Made by a program: the position numbers and the translations under genes. Below the pieces are notes generated by a model that ran no database searches, was not told where the DNA came from, and worked only from the letters and a program-made list of their open reading frames with translations. This document shows, piece by piece, positions 26,889 to 36,190 of a stretch of 64,000 nucleotides of DNA (within the stretch, counting starts at the first letter, position 1; every line of letters begins with the position of its first letter). The stretch comes from Deltaproteobacteria bacterium (GTDB taxonomy: Bacteria; Myxococcota; Kuafuiibacteriia; Kuafuiibacteriales; Kuafuiibacteriaceae), in contig JACKEN010000001.1 of NCBI GenBank assembly GCA_020632995.1, positions 1,520,001-1,584,000 on the forward strand, in the 5' to 3' direction.

Positions 26889-27928
26889 AGCACTTGCAGG
26901 TGGAGCAGGTCCCCACCGGGGACGGGCGCTGGGTCGAGCTGTTGGCCAGCCACCCCATGGCCCGGGCGATCGTGCCTACCTGGGAGGTCCTGGCCGGCTG
27001 GTCCAACCACAACCTGGGCCTGTTCGCGGACGGCCAGCTGGTGGGCGGCCTCATCCTGTCGATGCAGCGCATCCCGTACGCGGCGGTGGCGCTGTCCCGC
27101 ATCAACTGCCTGATGGTGGACCCGAGCCAGCACCTCAAGCCCCAGCTGGACGCCCTGATGGGCGCGGTGGAGCGCTTCTCGCGGAAGCACCTGGTGCTCG
27201 AGACCGAGCTCCGGCTGCGCCTGCCGGTGACCCCCGGCATCCCGGGGGCAGAACAGAACCGCGCCCTCCGCTCGGGCCTCGAGACCCACGGCTACACCCC
27301 GCTCACCAAGGTCGACACCACCTACTTCGTGCGCATCGATCGGGATGACGAGGCGCTGATCAACAGCTTCGACCGGAGCGCCCGCAACAAGATCAGGAAG
27401 GCCCAGCGGAGCGGAGTGCAGGTCAAGTTGTCACACGACTACAGCCTGCTCGACACCTTCTACGCCGCCTACCTCGACATGTGCGAGCGCAAGAAGGCCC
27501 CGGTGCAGCCCGAGGCCCTGGTCGGCCGCGGGCTGAAGCCGCTCATCGAGGCGGGGCAGGCCCTGCTCTTCGTCGAGACCTACCCAGAGGGCATCGGGAA
27601 CATGGTGATCACCGACGCCCTCGGCGTGCCGTGCTACGTGCTCGGCACCCGCTCCCCCGCCAACGTGCGGGGCGACGTCCCCGGCGCGGCGCAGGTGGTG
27701 CAGTACGAGATCATGCGCTTCTTCCGCGACCGCGGGCACGCCTGGTACGACCTCGGCGGCTGCGAGGGCCCGGTGCCGGTCGAGGGCCACCACAACTTCG
27801 GGGTGTGGCGCTTCAAGTATGGGTTCCTGGGGGAGTTCGTGCGCTTCATCCCGTACATGCGGCGGGTGCGCGGGCCCTTCCAGCGGGTGGCCCACGCCGC
27901 GCACGTGCTGCGCGGGGACTTCATCTGA
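26885..27928 (+). CDS. FemAB-like GNAT (peptidoglycan bridge / lipid II amino-acyltransferase type)
   Basis: A 347-residue protein with two GNAT-like folds. The second begins at SFDRSARNKIRKAQRSGVQV, a hallmark of FemAB-like enzymes, and ends with WYDLGGCEGPVPVEGHHNFG. Relatives transfer aminoacyl groups from tRNA or modify exopolysaccharide and peptidoglycan. The ATG overlaps the glycosyltransferase stop by 4 bp. The 3' end overlaps the convergent MATE gene by 8 bp. The first half, with GLFADGQLVGGLIL, is the usual substrate-binding module. The precise substrate cannot be read. Confidence 0.84.
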   Translation: MKHLQVEQVPTGDGRWVELLASHPMARAIVPTWEVLAGWSNHNLGLFADGQLVGGLILSMQRIPYAAVALSRINCLMVDPSQHLKPQLDALMGAVERFSRKHLVLETELRLRLPVTPGIPGAEQNRALRSGLETHGYTPLTKVDTTYFVRIDRDDEALINSFDRSARNKIRKAQRSGVQVKLSHDYSLLDTFYAAYLDMCERKKAPVQPEALVGRGLKPLIEAGQALLFVETYPEGIGNMVITDALGVPCYVLGTRSPANVRGDVPGAAQVVQYEIMRFFRDRGHAWYDLGGCEGPVPVEGHHNFGVWRFKYGFLGEFVRFIPYMRRVRGPFQRVAHAAHVLRGDFI

Positions 27929-29258
27929 CGCGCGCCAGCCCCCGACCCGACAGCCACGCGAAGCGCAACGTGAGCGTCACCGCCACTCCGACCAGGCCCA
28001 GGGCCAGGGCCCACCAGAAGCCCGCGACCCCGAGGCCGGCCTCGAAGCCGAGGTACAGGGCGAGCGGGAAGCCCAGGAGCCAGTGGGCGGCGGTGTTGGC
28101 GTAGAACGGCCAGCGGGTGTCGCCCGCGCCGCGCAGCGCCCCCGCCGCCACCACCTGTACCCCGTCCGCCACGCTGAACACCGCCGCGATGCGGAGCAGC
28201 TCCGCCCCCACCCGGATCACCCCGGGCGCGCCGGGCGCGAACCAGGAGGCCAGGGTCTCGGGCATCACCAGGAAGGCGACGCCGCCGAGGCCCATGAACG
28301 CCGCCCCCATGACCACCCCGAGGAAGCCGGAGCGCCGGGCGGCGCGAGGGTCCCCGCGCCCGATGTGGACGCCCACCCGGGTGGTGGTGGCGACCGCAAG
28401 CCCGACTGCGCACATGAAGGTGAGCGAGGCCAGGGTCAGGGCGATGTGGTGGCCGGAGAGGGCCTCCGCCCCGAAGCGGGCCACCAGCACCCCGACCAGT
28501 GCGAAGATGCCGACCTCGACCGAGAGCTGCAGGCCGATCGGCCAGCCCAGCTGCGCCACCCGCCACAGCGCGGCGGGGTCGGGCCGAGGCAAGCGCAAGC
28601 TGGCCTGCCCCGCCGCCGCGCGCCCGGCCATCGCCGCCACCCCGAACATGATCGCCCAGGACGCCGAGGTGGCCAGGCCCACCCCCACCGCGCCCATGTC
28701 GAGGCCGAAGACGAGCACCACGTCCGCCACCACGTTGACCGCGTTGGCGAGGAGCACCGCCACCAGCACCGGGCGCACGCGCTCCACGCTGGTGAGGAAC
28801 GAGCGGCAGGCCCCGTACAGCACGTTGAAGGGCACGCCGGGCAGGCGCGCGTAGACGTAGAGGGTGGTGACCTCGACGATCGCGGGCGAGACACCGGCCG
28901 GGCCGAGCACCCGGGTGCTGATCCAGAGCAGGGCCGCGAGCGGCAGCGAGACCATGAGGGCGAGCCAGATCCCGCTCGCGAACCAGCCCCGGGCTGCCTC
29001 GCCCTCCCCCGCCCCGTGGGCCTGCGAGACGAGCGGCTCCAGCCCCATCACCAGGCCGAGTCCGAGCACGAGGATCACCGAGGCCAGCGTGTTCCCGAGG
29101 GACACCGCGCCCATCTCGAGGGCCGAGACCCGGCCGATCACGAAGGTGTCCACCACCCCCATGGTCATGAGGCCGCCCTGGGCGACCATCATCGGCGCGG
29201 CGAGGCGGACGAGGCGGCCTGCCTCGTGGAGCAGGCCGGGGCGGCTGGGGGTGTCCAT
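27921..29258 (-). CDS. MATE family efflux transporter
   Basis: A 445-residue inner-membrane protein with 12 predicted helices in two similar halves. It fits the multidrug and toxin extrusion family: RLAAPMMVAQGGLMTMGVVD in helix 1, and GLEPLVSQAHGAGE after helix 2. The second half repeats the pattern (LGWPIGLQLSVEVGIFALVG; LAVATTTRVGVHIGRGDPRA). Sodium- or proton-driven export of organic cations or secondary metabolites is expected. It converges on the FemAB-like gene. The upstream lipoprotein gene, on the same strand, ends 19 bp before its ATG. Confidence 0.9.
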   Translation of the reverse strand: MDTPSRPGLLHEAGRLVRLAAPMMVAQGGLMTMGVVDTFVIGRVSALEMGAVSLGNTLASVILVLGLGLVMGLEPLVSQAHGAGEGEAARGWFASGIWLALMVSLPLAALLWISTRVLGPAGVSPAIVEVTTLYVYARLPGVPFNVLYGACRSFLTSVERVRPVLVAVLLANAVNVVADVVLVFGLDMGAVGVGLATSASWAIMFGVAAMAGRAAAGQASLRLPRPDPAALWRVAQLGWPIGLQLSVEVGIFALVGVLVARFGAEALSGHHIALTLASLTFMCAVGLAVATTTRVGVHIGRGDPRAARRSGFLGVVMGAAFMGLGGVAFLVMPETLASWFAPGAPGVIRVGAELLRIAAVFSVADGVQVVAAGALRGAGDTRWPFYANTAAHWLLGFPLALYLGFEAGLGVAGFWWALALGLVGVAVTLTLRFAWLSGRGLARVR

Positions 29259-29277
29259 GGCGCGGTCGGTCGTAGGA

Positions 29278-30615
29278 TCAGCCGGGATCGAGGGGCTCCG
29301 GGGCCAGGCTCAGGAGCTCCATCTTCCCGGACTGCGCCGCCACTACCACCGCGAGCACCCGATCGCCCATGGGGTACAGCCCCAAGATCCGGGGCTGCCC
29401 CGGGAGGGTCTGGGCCGGACAGAACCCAAAGTCCACGCGGTACTGCTCGAGAAAGCCGGTCTCGCTCCCGTAGATGAGGCCCTCGGGGAACGCGCTCAGG
29501 CCGTTGCTCGACCCCAGGTCGGGCGCCGGGAGGGTCTGCACCGCGCTCCGGGTCACCACCATCACCGCCCCCACCGGGCTCAGGGCCACCAGCCCCATGC
29601 CCGGGATCTCCTTGATCCGCAAGGCGCCTTGCCCGTTGATGGGGAAGTTCTGGCGGGCCACCTCCACCCCTTCCTCCATCCAGAAGATGTCCCAGGTGCC
29701 GTGCTCGGTCGCCACCACCCGCCCCGGGCCCTCCCAGATGATCCGGCCCTCCTGCGCGGTCGGCAGGGTGCCACCCCCGAGCCTGCGGGCCAGGGTGCGG
29801 GGGGTGCCGGGCGCCAGCTGGACGAGGCGCCCGCCCTCGGTGGCCCCGAACACCTCGTAGCCGTCTGGCCCCGGGCCCCCCGCCAGGGAGCGCAGCTCGT
29901 CGTCGATGGTGGTGGCGGTCTCGGTGAAGGGGCCGCCGAAGGGCCCGTGCAGGACGCCCTCGTCCACCCCGACCCAGACCTCGCCGTCGGTGCCCAGGTG
30001 GATCGCCCGCAGCCCGCCGCTCGGGAGGGCCGAGTCGGGCAGCAGCTGCTCGATCGCCGCGTCCGGCGTCACCGACCACAGGGCCCCGCCGCGCGTCACC
30101 ATCAAGAGGCGCCCCTGCCCATCCTCCACCACCGCCACCGCGGACCGCTCCAGCACCGTCTTGTCGGCCACCGGGAACGCCATGCACGGACAAGGCCCGG
30201 CCAACCGGAGCGCCTCCACCGCGGCCGGCCGCTCCCCGAGGGGCTCCCAGCCGCTCAGGCGGCCATCCTCGAGCACCACCCGATGCAAGTTGTCCTGCGT
30301 CGGGATCCGCACCGCGCCGCAGCGCTCGGGGGCCACCAGGCTCAGGTCGCCCTCCTCCAGGCCGAGGGCGGCCAGCGGCTCCGCGTACTGGAGCGCGACC
30401 ACCTGCGTCGGCCCGCTCCGCTCCAGGGTGAGGGCGAGGAGGGGCCGCGCGTCCGCCGACACCGCCACCGCGGTGGTGGCCTCGCCCTCCTGGAGGACCA
30501 CGAACACCACCGACCCGCCGTCGGTCAGGTCGGGGGGCGGTCCGAGGTAGAGGTCACCCCCGCCGCACGAGACGAGGGCGAGGGGCAGCGCCGCGAGCAG
30601 GGCTCGTCTCCCCAT
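29278..30615 (-). CDS. Hypothetical lipoprotein, beta-propeller-like
   Basis: A 445-residue exported lipoprotein (lipobox LVSC, then GGGD). The mature part is almost entirely short beta strands with repeated units such as GGALWSVTPD, DGEVWVGVDEGVLHG, GRLVQLAPG and HGTWDIFWMEEG. This is the pattern of a multi-bladed propeller with sensor or binding roles. Four Cys residues lie near positions 100-145 (ERCGAVRIP, GPCPCMAF). The function is unknown. It is 19 bp upstream of the MATE gene and probably co-transcribed. A 59-bp palindromic element lies just upstream of its start. Confidence 0.72.
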   Translation of the reverse strand: MGRRALLAALPLALVSCGGGDLYLGPPPDLTDGGSVVFVVLQEGEATTAVAVSADARPLLALTLERSGPTQVVALQYAEPLAALGLEEGDLSLVAPERCGAVRIPTQDNLHRVVLEDGRLSGWEPLGERPAAVEALRLAGPCPCMAFPVADKTVLERSAVAVVEDGQGRLLMVTRGGALWSVTPDAAIEQLLPDSALPSGGLRAIHLGTDGEVWVGVDEGVLHGPFGGPFTETATTIDDELRSLAGGPGPDGYEVFGATEGGRLVQLAPGTPRTLARRLGGGTLPTAQEGRIIWEGPGRVVATEHGTWDIFWMEEGVEVARQNFPINGQGALRIKEIPGMGLVALSPVGAVMVVTRSAVQTLPAPDLGSSNGLSAFPEGLIYGSETGFLEQYRVDFGFCPAQTLPGQPRILGLYPMGDRVLAVVVAAQSGKMELLSLAPEPLDPG

Positions 30616-30623
30616 ACGGGGAG

Positions 30624-30682
30624 CCTAGCAGGCCGCCGCCGGCGTCGCCCATGCGATCCGCGGGCGTCTTCAGTGGCCTGCC
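30624..30682. repeat. Short relative of the 180-bp inverted-repeat element
   Basis: The segment begins CCTAGCAGGCC, then 12 bp of unrelated sequence, then GCCCATGCGATCCGCGG, with the same spacing as in the element at 50493. It closes with a diverged copy of the opposite end (TGGCCTGCC). The central part of the longer element is missing. It lies between the propeller lipoprotein start and the stop of the gene at 30697. Confidence 0.65.
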
Positions 30683-30696
30683 GACAGGCCGAGCGG

Positions 30697-31431
30697 TCAG
30701 CGCCGGGGCGACCAGCCCCCCGCCTGCAGCCTGGCCTGCACCGCATCGAGGTGGGCCCGCGCCGCGCTGCGCCATCGGCCGAGGGGTGCGCCGGCCAGCG
30801 TCAGGTGGTCGGCCCGCCCGTCCCGGCTGGGGTCGAGCAGGAGCGCGCCGATGGACAGCTCGAGGCGCGCCTCACCCACCCCCGCCAGGTGCAGCGAGAA
30901 GCCGGAGACCAGGTCGGTGGACGGCGACTGCAGCCACACCGAGGGCGACCCAGCCACCGGCTCCGCCGGGACCACCTTGACGCTCATGGGCTGGCCCCGC
31001 TCGTCCTCGGCCGGGATCCCGGCCCCGAGGGCCGCCGGGTCTACGCCTGCCGGGAGGGCCACCCGCACCCGGCGCGCCACCACCGGCCCCAGGCTGGCCA
31101 GGGCCAGGCCGTCCTCGGCCCCCGCGGCGGGCGTGGCGCCCCGACCCTTCAGGTACCGCTCCAGCTGGGGCGCGAGGGCCGCGGCCGGCCCGGGCCACGC
31201 CAGGGCCTCGCTCGGCCCGTCCGCCCACCGCGCGCCGCCCCGGTACTCGGCCAGGGTAACGATGAGCCGCGGGGCGCTCATCAGCTCGCCCACCGCGGCC
31301 AGCGCCTCGAGCACCGCCGCCTGGGTCGACGCCAGCTCCGCCGGGCCCTCCCAGTGCAGGTTCAATTGCACCGCATCGTCGCCGAAGCGCAGGGCCACCG
31401 CCGCCTCTTGCTCGTTCGCCGCCATACCCAT
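30697..31431 (-). CDS. Hypothetical protein downstream of the large toxin-like gene; immunity candidate
   Basis: A 244-residue protein of unknown family, without signal peptide or membrane segment. It is rich in Ala, Gly and Leu and appears alpha/beta (FGDDAVQLNLHWEGP, APRLIVTLAEYRGG, SVWLQSPSTDLVSGFSLHLA). Its ATG is 6 nt after the stop of the 1,167-residue gene, so the two must be co-expressed. Polymorphic toxins carry their immunity gene in exactly this position, and cytosolic location suits protection against a nuclease. The function is inferred from position only. Confidence 0.6.
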   Translation of the reverse strand: MGMAANEQEAAVALRFGDDAVQLNLHWEGPAELASTQAAVLEALAAVGELMSAPRLIVTLAEYRGGARWADGPSEALAWPGPAAALAPQLERYLKGRGATPAAGAEDGLALASLGPVVARRVRVALPAGVDPAALGAGIPAEDERGQPMSVKVVPAEPVAGSPSVWLQSPSTDLVSGFSLHLAGVGEARLELSIGALLLDPSRDGRADHLTLAGAPLGRWRSAARAHLDAVQARLQAGGWSPRR

Positions 31432-31437
31432 GGTGCT

Positions 31438-34400
31438 TTACTCCAACTCCCAGCGGTTGCCATTCCGCACGAACACCCCATCCGTGCCGTTCTCCAGCCG
31501 GACGGTGATGCGATCGGTGTTGCCGAGGCCCGGGGGCTCCCGGCCGCCGTACCGCGTCATCTGGTTGTTCAGCCACTGCTCCACCTGGCCCATGAAGGAG
31601 CTGGTGCGCACCACCTCACCGTTGTCGGCCCGGACCATCTCGATGTTCCCGTCCACGTAACGCGGGCGGACGGTCCCGCGCCCGCCGGTGCCCGCGATGA
31701 GGTCGGGCGAGAGCGCCCCATACACCACCACCTCCCGCGGCCCGGGGCCGGTGGCGCCGTCGTACTTGCCCACGCCCTCGGCCAGCTGCCCGGTGACGTC
31801 CTGGGGCTGGGTCACCGGGTCCCGCACCGTCTTCACCTCGATGAGGTGGTCTCCGATCGCGATGTCCGCGTTGCGGGTCGTGCCGGGGATCGGGGTCTCG
31901 GACGCGCTGAGCCGGGCGTCCGGGGGCAGGCCCCGGAGGCGCGCCTCGATCTCGCGGAGCTCGTTGAGGTGGTCGAGCCGGTGCTCGGCCCCCTGGGTCG
32001 GGCTCTGGTTGGCGCCCCGGTTCTCGGTCACCCAGTCGTCCATCCCGCGCACCCGCGGGTCCTGGGACAGGCGGCTCACCATGCCGTCGGCGTCCACCTG
32101 GGCGAGGTCCACCCCGCGGCCCTGGGCCAGGGTCGCGTCGCCTTCCAGGTCGCTGAGGTACCGGCGCACCGCGGTCCGGTCCCCGTTCGGGTAGGCGGCG
32201 GCGAAGTCGTCCGCGGCCACCGCGCTGGGCGGGCGCTCGGCCAGGATCGCCCGCCGCATCGCCCCCGCGTCGAAGGGGTTGATGCCGTCCGACCCCGACA
32301 GCCGGGTGCGGGCCGCGGTACCCGCGCCCCAGAACGCCATCGATAGGCCCATCTGGGCCCGCTGGGCCCCGGTGAGGTCATCCCAGCGGGTGGCCAGGGT
32401 GTAGCCGGTGTCAGCCATGGCCAGGGTGTCCGCCGCCGCCGCGCCCACGTTCAAGGCGCTCGCCGCGGTGGCCGCGGCGGGGCTCAGGGCGCTCCCGGCC
32501 CGCGCAAGACGGACTGCACCCGCGGTGGCCCCCACCGCCGCCACCCCGAGGGCGTTCGCCCCCAGGTTCAGCCACTCCGAGCGCGCGTCGGCGTCGGTGA
32601 AGGGGTTGATCGACTCGCCGTGGTTGGCCCGGTCCAGGAGCCGCTCGCCCGAGCGCCCGGCCCCCCACAGGGACGCCGCCCCGAGCACCACCGGGCCCGC
32701 GGTGCCGCCGCTGCCCAGGATCACCGCGCCGCCGGCGACCACGCCGCCCACCAGGGCCGCGGTGTCCAGCGCCTGGACCACGTGCTCCCCGAGGGTGTCC
32801 ACGGTGTCCGGGGTGTTGCCGCTCTGCAAGCTGACCTGCCCATCCGCGCCGCGGGTGAGGTGCCCGTCCGCCGGGTAGGTCATGTTGCCGGGCGGGAGCT
32901 TGTTGTTCTGTTGCCAATCCTCGAAGGAGTCGTAGGTCCGCCCGGTGTTGTCGACGAAGCGGTCCTGGCCGCTCTCCCTGTCCTGCACCCGGAACAGCGG
33001 CAGCTCCACCGGCCCGGTCTCGTCCGACGAGTACTGCACCGGGAGCACGGTCACCCGCGCGTCCTCGCCGCCCACCCGGCGGATCGCGTCGACCACCGGG
33101 GACACCGCCTCCGCCCCCGGGCCCTGTGCGTAGTAGGAGTGCTCGCCCCGCGCCACCGCGGCCTCGCGCGCGGTGCGCTCGGCGTCGGTCTCGCCCTCGG
33201 GCACCGTGGCCGGGATCCCCATCGCGAAGCCCACGGTGTTGTCGAGGTCGGTGCCCCGGAGGACCTGCGGATCGTCGCCGCGCAGCTCGGCGAAGCTCTC
33301 GGCCCGCGGCCGGGCCAGCTCGGTCATGACCTGCGGGTGGGTCCAGCCGCTGCCGTCGTGCGCGGCGAGGGCCCGGCCGTCGAGCTCGGGGTGCTGGCGG
33401 AGCAGGTTCAGGGCGTCGGCCCTGGCCTGGTCCGGGACCCCGGAGTTGCCGAGCAGGTCGCGGCCCTGGGACGTCTCGAGGATCCCCGTGAAGCGCTCGC
33501 CGTCGCGGGCCGCCGCCGCCGGATCATCGGGGTTCCAGGACGCCGCCATGGCGTTCGCCATCGCGGCCGGCATCTCGTGGTAGTTGGCGTAGACCTCGGG
33601 CGGGGTGTCGCGGAACGTGGCCGCGATGAAGCCCTGGGCCCCCTCGCTCGGCGGGTGGCCCACCGACTCCAGGGCCCGCTGGGCCGCGAAGACCCGGTGA
33701 TCGTGCCCCGGCGCGCCGCCGTAGGCGAAGGAGCCGCCGTCGAGCAGCCGATCGTCGCCGAGCGCGAGGGCCTGACCGAGCTGCGCGCCGTCCTGCATGC
33801 TCATCCCGTCCAGGATCCCGCGCATCGCCTCGGGCTCCCGGGCCGCGTACATCAGCCCGGACGCAAGCGCGCCTGCGCGGGCCCGATCGGTGTGACCGGG
33901 CGGGCCCACCTCGGCCCCCCGCGAGGTCTCGACCGCCCGCGCCGCGTAGCGATCCGCGACCACCCGACCCAGCGCCGGATCCTCGCCCGCGCTCATCGCG
34001 AGGCGCTGGATCGAGCCGTAGTCGGTGGTGTCGTTCCACGGCTCGTCGCTGTTCGGGAGCCAGCGATCGAGGGCCTGGTCCGTCAAGTAGCCTTGCTCTT
34101 CGGGGCTGAGCGCGCCGAGGGGGCTGTCGCCCTTCAGGGCCGAGGTCACCGCCCGGTCGGCGGGGAACTCCGTCGCGTTGTCGCCCACCCAGTCCCTGAT
34201 CTGCTGGGCACGCGCCGGATCCAAACCCTCGGGCGAAGCACCATCGGCCGCGGGCTCGGCATCGGCGTAGAGCCGGTCCGCCACACGGCTCAGGCTCGGG
34301 TCACCCAGCTCCTGGATGCGCTCCGCCCGCGCCTCGGGCGGTCGCGACAATACGTCTTGCAGGTTCTCCGCCTTGACCGCCGCCGCCTCGGTGTAAGGCG

Positions 34401-34941
34401 GCTTGCCGTCGACCGCCATGCCCTGGCGCGAGGCCCAGTCCTCGGCGCTGCGGTACGGCCAGGCGCCAGGGTTCCGGGGCGCGGCGCCGTCGTTCGGATC
34501 CCACACCCGCCCCGAGGCGCGGTCCCGGATCAACGCGTGACCCGCCCCATCCGCGTTCCCCTCCGCCGCGGTGCGGTTGTCGTCCATGAACACGACCTCG
34601 TCCCGGCCGGGCCGCGCGCCCTCCACCGCCCGCTCCAGGCAGTTCTCCTCGCCGTCGTCCAGCCGCTCGGTGAGCACCGAGGACGGCGCCGCCGGGTCGA
34701 TGCGCGCGCGCGCGGCGGCGTCCCGCTCCCGCGACGCCTGCCGCGCGTCGTCGGACCGCTGCAGGTCTTCCGCGGTTCGGACCCGGGGCGCGGACTCGGG
34801 CGCCGCCGTCGCCGCCTCGGGCCCGGCGTCGGAGGTCTTCTTGGCCTCCTCGCTCGGGCGCGCGGCGACCTTCTCGGGGGTCTTCTCCTCGATCTTCGGC
34901 CGATCCTGGCGCGTCGAGGGGCTGCTCGTGATCCTGGACAA
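31438..34941 (-). CDS. Large polymorphic-toxin-like protein with papain-like N-terminal triad and C-terminal PD-(D/E)XK-type nuclease motif
   Basis: A 1,167-residue protein without a classical signal peptide. Residues 1-90 are charged and disordered. Residues 95-175 show a possible papain-like triad: Cys101 (EENCLERA), His135 (GAGHALIRD) and Asp148 (VWDPND). A long helical, repeat-like region follows to about 600. Hydrophobic Gly/Ala-rich segments lie near 717-760 and 789-814. About 1025-1037 reads ADIAIGDHLIEVKTV, the D...E-x-K core of restriction-like nucleases. A short beta-rich tail ends the protein. The layout resembles delivered toxins with C-terminal nuclease domains, and a candidate immunity gene follows at 6 nt. 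Start is TTG at 34941 with a weak ribosome-binding site. The target and secretion route are unknown. Confidence 0.72.
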   Translation of the reverse strand: MSRITSSPSTRQDRPKIEEKTPEKVAARPSEEAKKTSDAGPEAATAAPESAPRVRTAEDLQRSDDARQASRERDAAARARIDPAAPSSVLTERLDDGEENCLERAVEGARPGRDEVVFMDDNRTAAEGNADGAGHALIRDRASGRVWDPNDGAAPRNPGAWPYRSAEDWASRQGMAVDGKPPYTEAAAVKAENLQDVLSRPPEARAERIQELGDPSLSRVADRLYADAEPAADGASPEGLDPARAQQIRDWVGDNATEFPADRAVTSALKGDSPLGALSPEEQGYLTDQALDRWLPNSDEPWNDTTDYGSIQRLAMSAGEDPALGRVVADRYAARAVETSRGAEVGPPGHTDRARAGALASGLMYAAREPEAMRGILDGMSMQDGAQLGQALALGDDRLLDGGSFAYGGAPGHDHRVFAAQRALESVGHPPSEGAQGFIAATFRDTPPEVYANYHEMPAAMANAMAASWNPDDPAAAARDGERFTGILETSQGRDLLGNSGVPDQARADALNLLRQHPELDGRALAAHDGSGWTHPQVMTELARPRAESFAELRGDDPQVLRGTDLDNTVGFAMGIPATVPEGETDAERTAREAAVARGEHSYYAQGPGAEAVSPVVDAIRRVGGEDARVTVLPVQYSSDETGPVELPLFRVQDRESGQDRFVDNTGRTYDSFEDWQQNNKLPPGNMTYPADGHLTRGADGQVSLQSGNTPDTVDTLGEHVVQALDTAALVGGVVAGGAVILGSGGTAGPVVLGAASLWGAGRSGERLLDRANHGESINPFTDADARSEWLNLGANALGVAAVGATAGAVRLARAGSALSPAAATAASALNVGAAAADTLAMADTGYTLATRWDDLTGAQRAQMGLSMAFWGAGTAARTRLSGSDGINPFDAGAMRRAILAERPPSAVAADDFAAAYPNGDRTAVRRYLSDLEGDATLAQGRGVDLAQVDADGMVSRLSQDPRVRGMDDWVTENRGANQSPTQGAEHRLDHLNELREIEARLRGLPPDARLSASETPIPGTTRNADIAIGDHLIEVKTVRDPVTQPQDVTGQLAEGVGKYDGATGPGPREVVVYGALSPDLIAGTGGRGTVRPRYVDGNIEMVRADNGEVVRTSSFMGQVEQWLNNQMTRYGGREPPGLGNTDRITVRLENGTDGVFVRNGNRWELE

Positions 34942-35100
34942 GGTGCTCGCTTATCGGCCCGGCCATCCGCCTGGTGCCTCCAAGCGCCTGAATTTCATGA
35001 GGTTTCTGTCATACATCTGCGACTATGTGTGACTGGGGACCACCGACCGCGCGGATCGCCCGGTAACAACCGGAGCGCTCACGCATAGAGACACGGGCAG

Positions 35101-36189
35101 ATGAGCACCGAGACGCCCCTGTTCACCCCCCTCACCGTGGGTCGCCTGACCCTGAAGAACCGCGCGGTCATGGCCCCGATGACCCGGGGCCGCGCGGCGA
35201 GCACCGGCGGCGCCCCCACCGCCCTCATGGCCGACTACTACCGCCAGCGCGCGGAGGCCGGCCTGATCGTCACCGAGGCCACCGCGATCTCTCCCCAGGG
35301 CGTGGGCTGGGTGAACGCGCCCGGCATCTTCGCCCCCGAGCACGTGCAGGGCTGGCGCCCGGTCACCGCCGCGGTGCACGAGGCGGGCGGGCGGATCTTC
35401 CTGCAGCTTTGGCACATGGGCCGGGTCTCGCACCCCGACTTCCTCGGCGGCGCGCTCCCGGTGGGGCCCTCCGCGGTGGCCGCGGCCGGCGAGTCGACGA
35501 CGCCCAACGGCAAGAAGCCCTACGTCACCCCGCGGGCCCTCGAGGCGGAGGAGCTCGCGGGCATCGCGGCCGACTACGCCGCCGCGGCGAAGAACGCGAT
35601 CGAGGCGGGCTTCGACGGGGTCGAGATCCACGGCGCCAACGGCTACCTGCTCGACCAGTTCATCCGCGACGCGAGCAACCGGCGCGAGGACGAGTACGGC
35701 GGCTCGATCGAGAAGCGCTGGCGCTTCCCCCTCGAGGTGGCCCGGGCGGTCGCGGCGGCGGTCGGCCCCGAGCGCACCGCGATCCGCCTGTCGACGGTGT
35801 CGGGCTACAACGGCATGGGCGACAGCGACCCGCACGCCAGCTTCGCGTACGGCGCAAGCCAGCTTGACGCGCTCAGCCTCGCGTACGTCCACGTGCTCGA
35901 GGCGCGCCCCGGGCACATGCTCGCGGTGGCGGGGGTGGCCCCGGTGCACCCGCGCATCCGGGCCGAGTTCCGCGGGCCCCTGATCCTGAACGGCGGCTAC
36001 GACCGCGCGGCGGCAGACGCGGCCATCGCCGAGGGCGCGGCCGACGCGGTGGCGTTCGGGGTCCCGTTCCTCGCCAACCCGGACCTGCTGGCGCGCTTCC
36101 GGCAGGGGTCGGCGCTGAACCCGCCCGACTTCCGCACCTTCTACACCCCGGGGGCGGCGGGCTACACCGACTACCCGGCGCTCGGCTGA
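35101..36189 (+). CDS. NADH:flavin oxidoreductase, Old Yellow Enzyme family
   Basis: A 362-residue FMN-dependent ene-reductase. It has the family start LFTPLTVGRLTLKNRAVMAP, the substrate-binding and catalytic segment FDGVEIHGANGYLLDQFIRD, NRREDEYGGSIEKRWRFPLE, and LNGGYDRAAADAAIAEG for the FMN phosphate. It belongs to the bacterial NemA/XenB-like class that reduces activated double bonds, nitro-esters and N-ethylmaleimide. It is divergent from the toxin-like gene across 159 bp that contain an A+T-richer stretch near 34990-35030. The physiological substrate is unknown. Confidence 0.92.
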   Translation: MSTETPLFTPLTVGRLTLKNRAVMAPMTRGRAASTGGAPTALMADYYRQRAEAGLIVTEATAISPQGVGWVNAPGIFAPEHVQGWRPVTAAVHEAGGRIFLQLWHMGRVSHPDFLGGALPVGPSAVAAAGESTTPNGKKPYVTPRALEAEELAGIAADYAAAAKNAIEAGFDGVEIHGANGYLLDQFIRDASNRREDEYGGSIEKRWRFPLEVARAVAAAVGPERTAIRLSTVSGYNGMGDSDPHASFAYGASQLDALSLAYVHVLEARPGHMLAVAGVAPVHPRIRAEFRGPLILNGGYDRAAADAAIAEGAADAVAFGVPFLANPDLLARFRQGSALNPPDFRTFYTPGAAGYTDYPALG

Positions 36190-36190
36190 G

